From contig MNCI01005986.1 in the NCBI GenBank assembly GCA_015680685.1, positions 148,652 to 212,651 of the forward strand: 64,000 nt of DNA, read 5' to 3'. Positions within the stretch are counted from its first letter, which is position 1; each line of letters opens with the position of its first letter. Shown here one piece after another: positions 50,101 to 56,100 of the stretch. The notes beneath the pieces were generated by a model. That model was not told the origin of the DNA. It worked only from the letters and a program-made list of their open reading frames with translations, and did not search any database. The position numbers and the translations under genes are program-made. The stretch is from Gnetum montanum. Lineage: Eukaryota > Streptophyta > Gnetopsida > Gnetales > Gnetaceae.

Positions 50101-53100
50101 CAGGATGTGTCAAAGACAGCATTCAGAACACAGTATGGCCACTATGAGTTTTTGGTGCTACCCTTCGGGTTGACAAATGCACCAATAGTTTTCATGCACC
50201 TTATGAACAGTGTGATGTGTCCATTCCTAGATCAGTTTGTGTATATTCTCCTAATGAGCAATTACATGCAGAGCACTTGCGAACGGTTTTACAAACTTTG
50301 AGGGAGTACCAACTATATGCTCATCCATCCAAGAGTTCACTTTTGCAATCAGAGATTTAGTTCTTAGGACATGTGGTGTCAAGAGCTGGTATCTCTGTGG
50401 ATCCTGCAAAGATTGCAATTGTTCATGATTGGCCTAGGCCACAATCAGTAGTGGATGTGCGTAGCTTCTTGGGGTTAGCAGGATATTACCGAAGGTTTGT
50501 GGACCATTTCTCTCACATAGCATCTCCCTTGACCCGCTTGTTGAGAAAAAAGGCTAACTTTACTTGGGGCCCAGCTTGTCAGGCTACATTTGAGTTGAAA
50601 CATAGATTGGTGACTGCTCTTGTGCTAATATCTACTATACCAGGACATCCATATGATGTTAGTACTTATGCTTCAGGGGATGGATTGGGTTGTCTGTTAA
50701 TGTAGGATGGACAAGTTATGGCTTATGCATCCCATCAATTGAGGCCACATGAAACTAGATATCCACTGCATGATCTCGAATTGGGTGTTGTGATCTTTGC
50801 ATTGAAGATTTGGCGGCATTATCTATATGGGGAGCAAGTGACTACTTGGACTGACCATAAGAGCCTCCAATATCTTATGAGTCAGCCACAATTAAACCTG
50901 CAACAACGTAGATGGGTGGAGCTGCTTAATGATTTTGATTTCACTATTAAATACAAGCCTGGCAGGACTAACAAAGTAGCAAATGCATTGAGTAGGGTGG
51001 CGAGCAAGCTAAATAACTTAACAATCCAATCAGATTTGCAAGAGCAGATACAAGAGCAACAACAACATGATCCTTGGTGTTAGACATTGAGGCAACATAT
51101 TACCTCTGAGGGACTACTCTCTATAGATAGTCATGGAGTCTTACATAGGGATGGTTGAGTATGTGTTCTAGAAGCTCTCCGACTTCAGTTGATGGATGAG
51201 GCCCACATGAGCAAATACCAAATGCATCTAGGTAGGCAAGAAATGTACTAGAATTTACGCAGATGTATTGGTGGCCTAGTATGAAGAGGAATGTAGAAGA
51301 GTATGAATCTTGTTGTTTAATTTGCCAACAAGTGAAGACAAAGCATTAGAGACCTGGGGCATATTTGCATTCCCATGACATTCCTCAGTGGAAATGGGAT
51401 GCCATTGGCATGGATTTCATTGTTGGTCTTTCGCAAGCTCGCAGTAGCCATGATGCTATATTAGTAGTTGTTGATTTGTTAACAAGGTCTGCCCATTTCC
51501 TTGCCACATGATCATCAGTAAGTGCAATAGAAATTGCACATCTCTTTTTTATAGAGATAGTGCGGTTGCATGGTGGAACACGACGAATTATTAGTGATAG
51601 AGATAATCAATTCATGTCACATTTTTGGCAGGCATTTTAGAAGGAGATGGATACAAAGTTGAATATAAGTTTGGCATATCATCCCCAAACTGATGGTCAA
51701 ACTAAATGGGTGAATCAAACTCTAGAAGACATGTTGAGAGCATGTGGTTTGTAGTATAGAGAAGGTTGGGATCAAATGCTACCATTAGCTGAATTTGCAG
51801 ATAACAACAGTTATTAGGAGAGTTTGCAAGCAACACCATATGAGATTTTATATGGTAGGCCATGTAGAACACCTTTATGTTGGGATACCACAGAAGATCG
51901 TCAGCAGGTGAGCACAGATTTGGTGAGGTAGACTACAAAGTAGATTTGGGAGATCCAAGATAGACTGAGAGCTGCACAAGATAGGCAGGCAGCATATGCC
52001 ATTCAACGTCGAAGGCCACTAGAGTTTGCCATCGGAGATCATGTATTTCTTTGTGTTTCTCCTTTGAAAGGCCTTACCTAACTTGGCCAAAAAGGAAAAT
52101 TGACTCCTAGATACATTGGTCCATTTCAGGTGTTAGAACAGATTGGGAAAGTGGCCTATCAAATAGCATTACGACCTCATTTGGCACATGTCCATGATGT
52201 CTTTCATGAATCTATGCTACAATGTTATGTGCCTAATGAACAGCATGTGATTCGCCATTCAAGAATACAACTGCAATATGATGTTAGTTATGTTGAGCAA
52301 CCAGTAGAAATTGTTGATCGTATGTTGCAACATCTACGTAGTAAACTTGTCCCTATGGTCAAAATTTAAGGGAGTAGACATGAAGCTTTAGAGGGTACTT
52401 GGGAGGTGGAGATTGATATGCGTGCAACTCATCCTGAGATCTTCCAGGAGGAAGATTTTCAAGGAGGCAAGAGTGTTACACCCCACCCAGAGCTAGTAGG
52501 TATGGTCATCCTCTTATGAGTTATACATTACATGTGGAGTCCCGATGGGTTTTCGGGGATGAGTTAATGTATTTAATATGTTATGAGGCTTCGTTTTTAT
52601 GTTACGATTATGTTGTCTTTACATGCTTAACTAACATGATTATGTACACTAGCCCTGTGTGATGTGTTAAATAGGTGATGTTATTGGCAACGGTGTTAGA
52701 TTGGGGTACAAGAGCACCTATCCGGCATGCTTTTATGCTTTATGTGTGATTTTGGTATGTAGGCATTTGTACTATAGCCCTATGGTGCATGATGTTTGGA
52801 TGTGGTTTTGGCATGTGAATGTGTAGAGCGTATGATAGGGATCTCGTAGGTTCAAATGGATTTTGATTTGGAGTCCCAATGTGTCTGTTACACATTATTA
52901 AAGTTTACAGTATTAGTGGCAAAGATGAAAAATAAAAATAAGTTATGAAAATTGTTTCGTAACAAAAAAGAATAAATAATTCAAGTCTTTTTAAAAAAAA
53001 ATCCAACAAAAAGTAAAAGTAACGTTAACATGTGACATGCACCCGCAAAAACAAAACAAAGGTTACGTGTATACATATGTTTCAACGGATACTTTTGTTT

Positions 53101-56100
53101 TTTTATTTTTCTTCTTCTCACCGCCTCATCACCATCGCTTGGTACCGCAATTGGGTTTAGGTTTTGTTTCTTTTTTTTTTTTACTAACTTTATTTCATTA
53201 CAGGTGAAAGGTGTAGGAGCCTCAACGAGCACGAAGAGAGAGAGTAGAGGAGGGGAAATCCTTTAGTGCTTGGTTATTGTATATTTTCATGTATAGTAGT
53301 GTCGACTAGATATCCTTGTATGAAACTCTCTATACTGTACTCTTCTATATACAATGATGAGGTTTACGTGTTTTTTTGTATGTTCACAGAGCAATGTATC
53401 GTTTGCTTAATGTAGAGGCATGCATTTTTATGACGTGATATGTATGTTCCGTTTTTGGTATGGTAGGAAAGTTATATACTGATTAACATTTCTTACTAGC
53501 ATGTATTCTACACATTATTGGTTCTAGTTGTCATGCTTCCATGCTAAGATTACTTGATCCTAGGCATCACCTTGCACTAGCTACAGCAAGGTGTTACAGA
53601 AACATTTGAAGAGCCTCAAGTTGAGTTGAGGAAAGGTTTCTAGGTTTCTTATCTTCCAATTTGTCATGAATATTATTGTATTCACCATTGTTGGTACCAT
53701 GAGTGAGAGAGAGAGCCCTTGACTGTGGAGAGCTAAGCAAGAGAGGGTGTGTTAGCACACTGAGTGAGTGCAATTAGTATTTGCAGCTCCGAGATCAACT
53801 TGTGATGTGTTGATCTATGTGTTCTATTTTCTTGTGTCTTACTTGTAAGTCGAGATCTCAGTCTCAAGTTGCGGGAAAGATTCTCTATTGGTTGTGTCTT
53901 GCGTTAAGAACAACCATTGTGTGCTTGTAGAGCCTCATGCTCTGCAATATCATTTGAGTGTCATAGGTTTTGGTAGTTTGTGGGTTTTGAGAACATTGTT
54001 GTAATCTTCTAATAAATTAATTAAAGATAGCTAGTTTGCTTGTTTTCTAGCAAAAAGTTGTCTTTGCATAATATCTGGATTTAGTACTTGAAGATGATTT
54101 AATTGTGGAGTGAACCTACTCCAAGAAGGTCCAAAATTCATCTTGTTGGCTAGGCAAAAGTTGCTAGACCCAAGATAGTGGGAAGGTTAGGAGTCCTAAC
54201 CTTTAAATATTGCATCATGACAGGACACCATGCCTTAATCAAAAGAATAAACATTAATGATGATGTTTTATGGGTTCTGATCATCAGAAGAAAGTATGTC
54301 CCTTGGGTGTCTCACCCAAATGACTCCATAGTGTGGAAAAGCATATGTATGCATTTCAATATCATCAATCAACACTCCCTGCCGATGCAATGTACCTCCA
54401 AACAACTCTTGGATGTGAAGTATAGGTCTATGCACAATTGGCAAATCACCCAGAAAGGAAAAGTCCATAACAAAGTGAAAGTTTTTCTTTGGTACTACAA
54501 CAATGCATTGTTTCGACTCGGGCTTTCCTTGGCACCACGGCTTGAACATCGAAGCCTACTACCCGCTCTACCAAAACAACACTCCAGAGACGATTGAGCG
54601 GCCTTTCTTCCATTTCTCCTTTAGCCACCAAGTCTAGCAATCCAGCAGCCTTAATCCTCATCGGTCATTGACAAAAGACTGTCCAAAAGCTCTTCTTGTT
54701 TAGGCTCTCTAGAATATAAAAAATGCCCACATTTTCAAGATTCACTCTCCATGTTTGGTTGCATCTTCTTCCTAGAAATCTTGAAAGGAGGCCATCATTG
54801 CCATAGGCATCACCTTGAACTTCAAACCTGATTGCACACAATTTTAGTCAAGCAAGGAGTTATGGAATATGGTGGTAAACATTGGATGGAAGAAGTTGCT
54901 TCCAATGTTGTGTGGTAAGTTAGATTTTCAAGGCATCTAGTTCTTCAATCACTCATGAGGAAATGTAACCACATTTCACAGTGTGCACATTTAGCTCACT
55001 AAAAAGCCATTGCAAGATAGTTAGATATTCCAAACACTAGGGAATCCATTCAGGGCCTTCATGGTACAAAAAAATTTGTTCAAGGTCTTGTCCCACAAAC
55101 CTCCAATGGCCAAGTGCCTAAATCTCACATGCCCCTACTCTGGCAATAAGCTACAAAGATCATTGGTAGATTCTTCATTCAGTTGAGCAACATCTAGAAG
55201 CTCCATAGAGTGCAATTCAGCTTCACGCAATGCCTGCAATTGAGCAAGAGAATTGACCTTCCAATATTCTTTCTTGCCACTTTGAAGGGCATATAGTCAA
55301 GGATAGCCCAATTTTAGCTCTCTAGGAGGGTACTCAAAGATCCTAGTCCTAGCTGCAAAGTAGTCATCCAGATGTAGGCAGATTTTCACACATCTATTGT
55401 AGAAGCCCCTCCAGCCATGAGGGGGCCTCTACATCCTACCCCCTGAAATGTCCCCCCTTGGATACTAGCAATGCTGCCTCTGATGGGATCCCTCTCAAGT
55501 GCAATACAGTAGAGGATAACCCATGCTTGTTGGATGCCATGAGAGTCCAGATGCAAAGTGAGCTAGAGGCTGAGGTCCAGGAAGGCTCTAGCAGATAATT
55601 TTGGAGGTGGAGGAGAACCTGAAAAAGGAGATAAGAGGCCAAGCTTGCTACTGATTTCCAACAAAAATCATGGACATGGAGGAAAATCTTAAAAAGGAGA
55701 CCAAGGCCCACATTGCTAATGAACTTCTTCAAGCCGCCGAGGATATGGACATGCATTTAAAATGGGAAGCCAAACAGAGATGCCTGATTGAGGAGGAGAA
55801 AGTCAAGAAGAGAAGACAAATTAAGAAGGTGGAACTATGCTATCATCTGGAGAATGAGGTCAAAGATTGGATAAAGCAGGAACTCATAAAGGAGGCAAAT
55901 GAAGAAAGGCCCATAGTGATTGCAAAGCAATAGAGACACGAGGAAGAGAGAAGAGAGTAGAAAGGGATGAAGGAGTGCTTCATGAAGCATCATGAATGAA
56001 ATATCAAGAGCTGGTTTAGGTATGGGAAATGCCCCTTTGTCACCATGGGCATCAACAAGAATATTTCGTGCCAAGAGCTCAGCTCCTACATCAGGCAAAT

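Larger units (their letters stand above)
45242..53598 (+). mobile_element. Tekay/Del-type chromovirus (element C), nested in the LTR of element D
   Basis: An 8.36-kb plus-strand element with LTRs starting TGTTACACCCCACC and ending GGTGTTACA, a tRNA-iMet primer site, gag with CCHC knuckle, protease, RT/RNase H, integrase and a chromodomain-like tail. The flanks GAAAT (45,237-45,241) and GAAAC (53,599-53,603) form a 5-bp target duplication with one change. The two LTRs differ in length (2,721 and 1,125 bp). Stops in every domain. Confidence 0.9.
40129..54124 (+). mobile_element. Chromovirus-like LTR element without reverse transcriptase (element D), interrupted by element C
   Basis: Left LTR about 40,131-41,023; right LTR split into 44,746-45,241 and 53,599-54,123 by element C. 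The interior has a tRNA-iMet-type primer site, gag, protease, a 1.2-kb acidic region of unknown nature, the integrase C-terminus and a chromodomain. Reverse transcriptase, RNase H and the integrase catalytic core are absent. Flanking GGAGGT/GAAGGT is an imperfect target duplication within two bases of the LTR ends. Element length without element C is about 5.6 kb. Confidence 0.8.
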
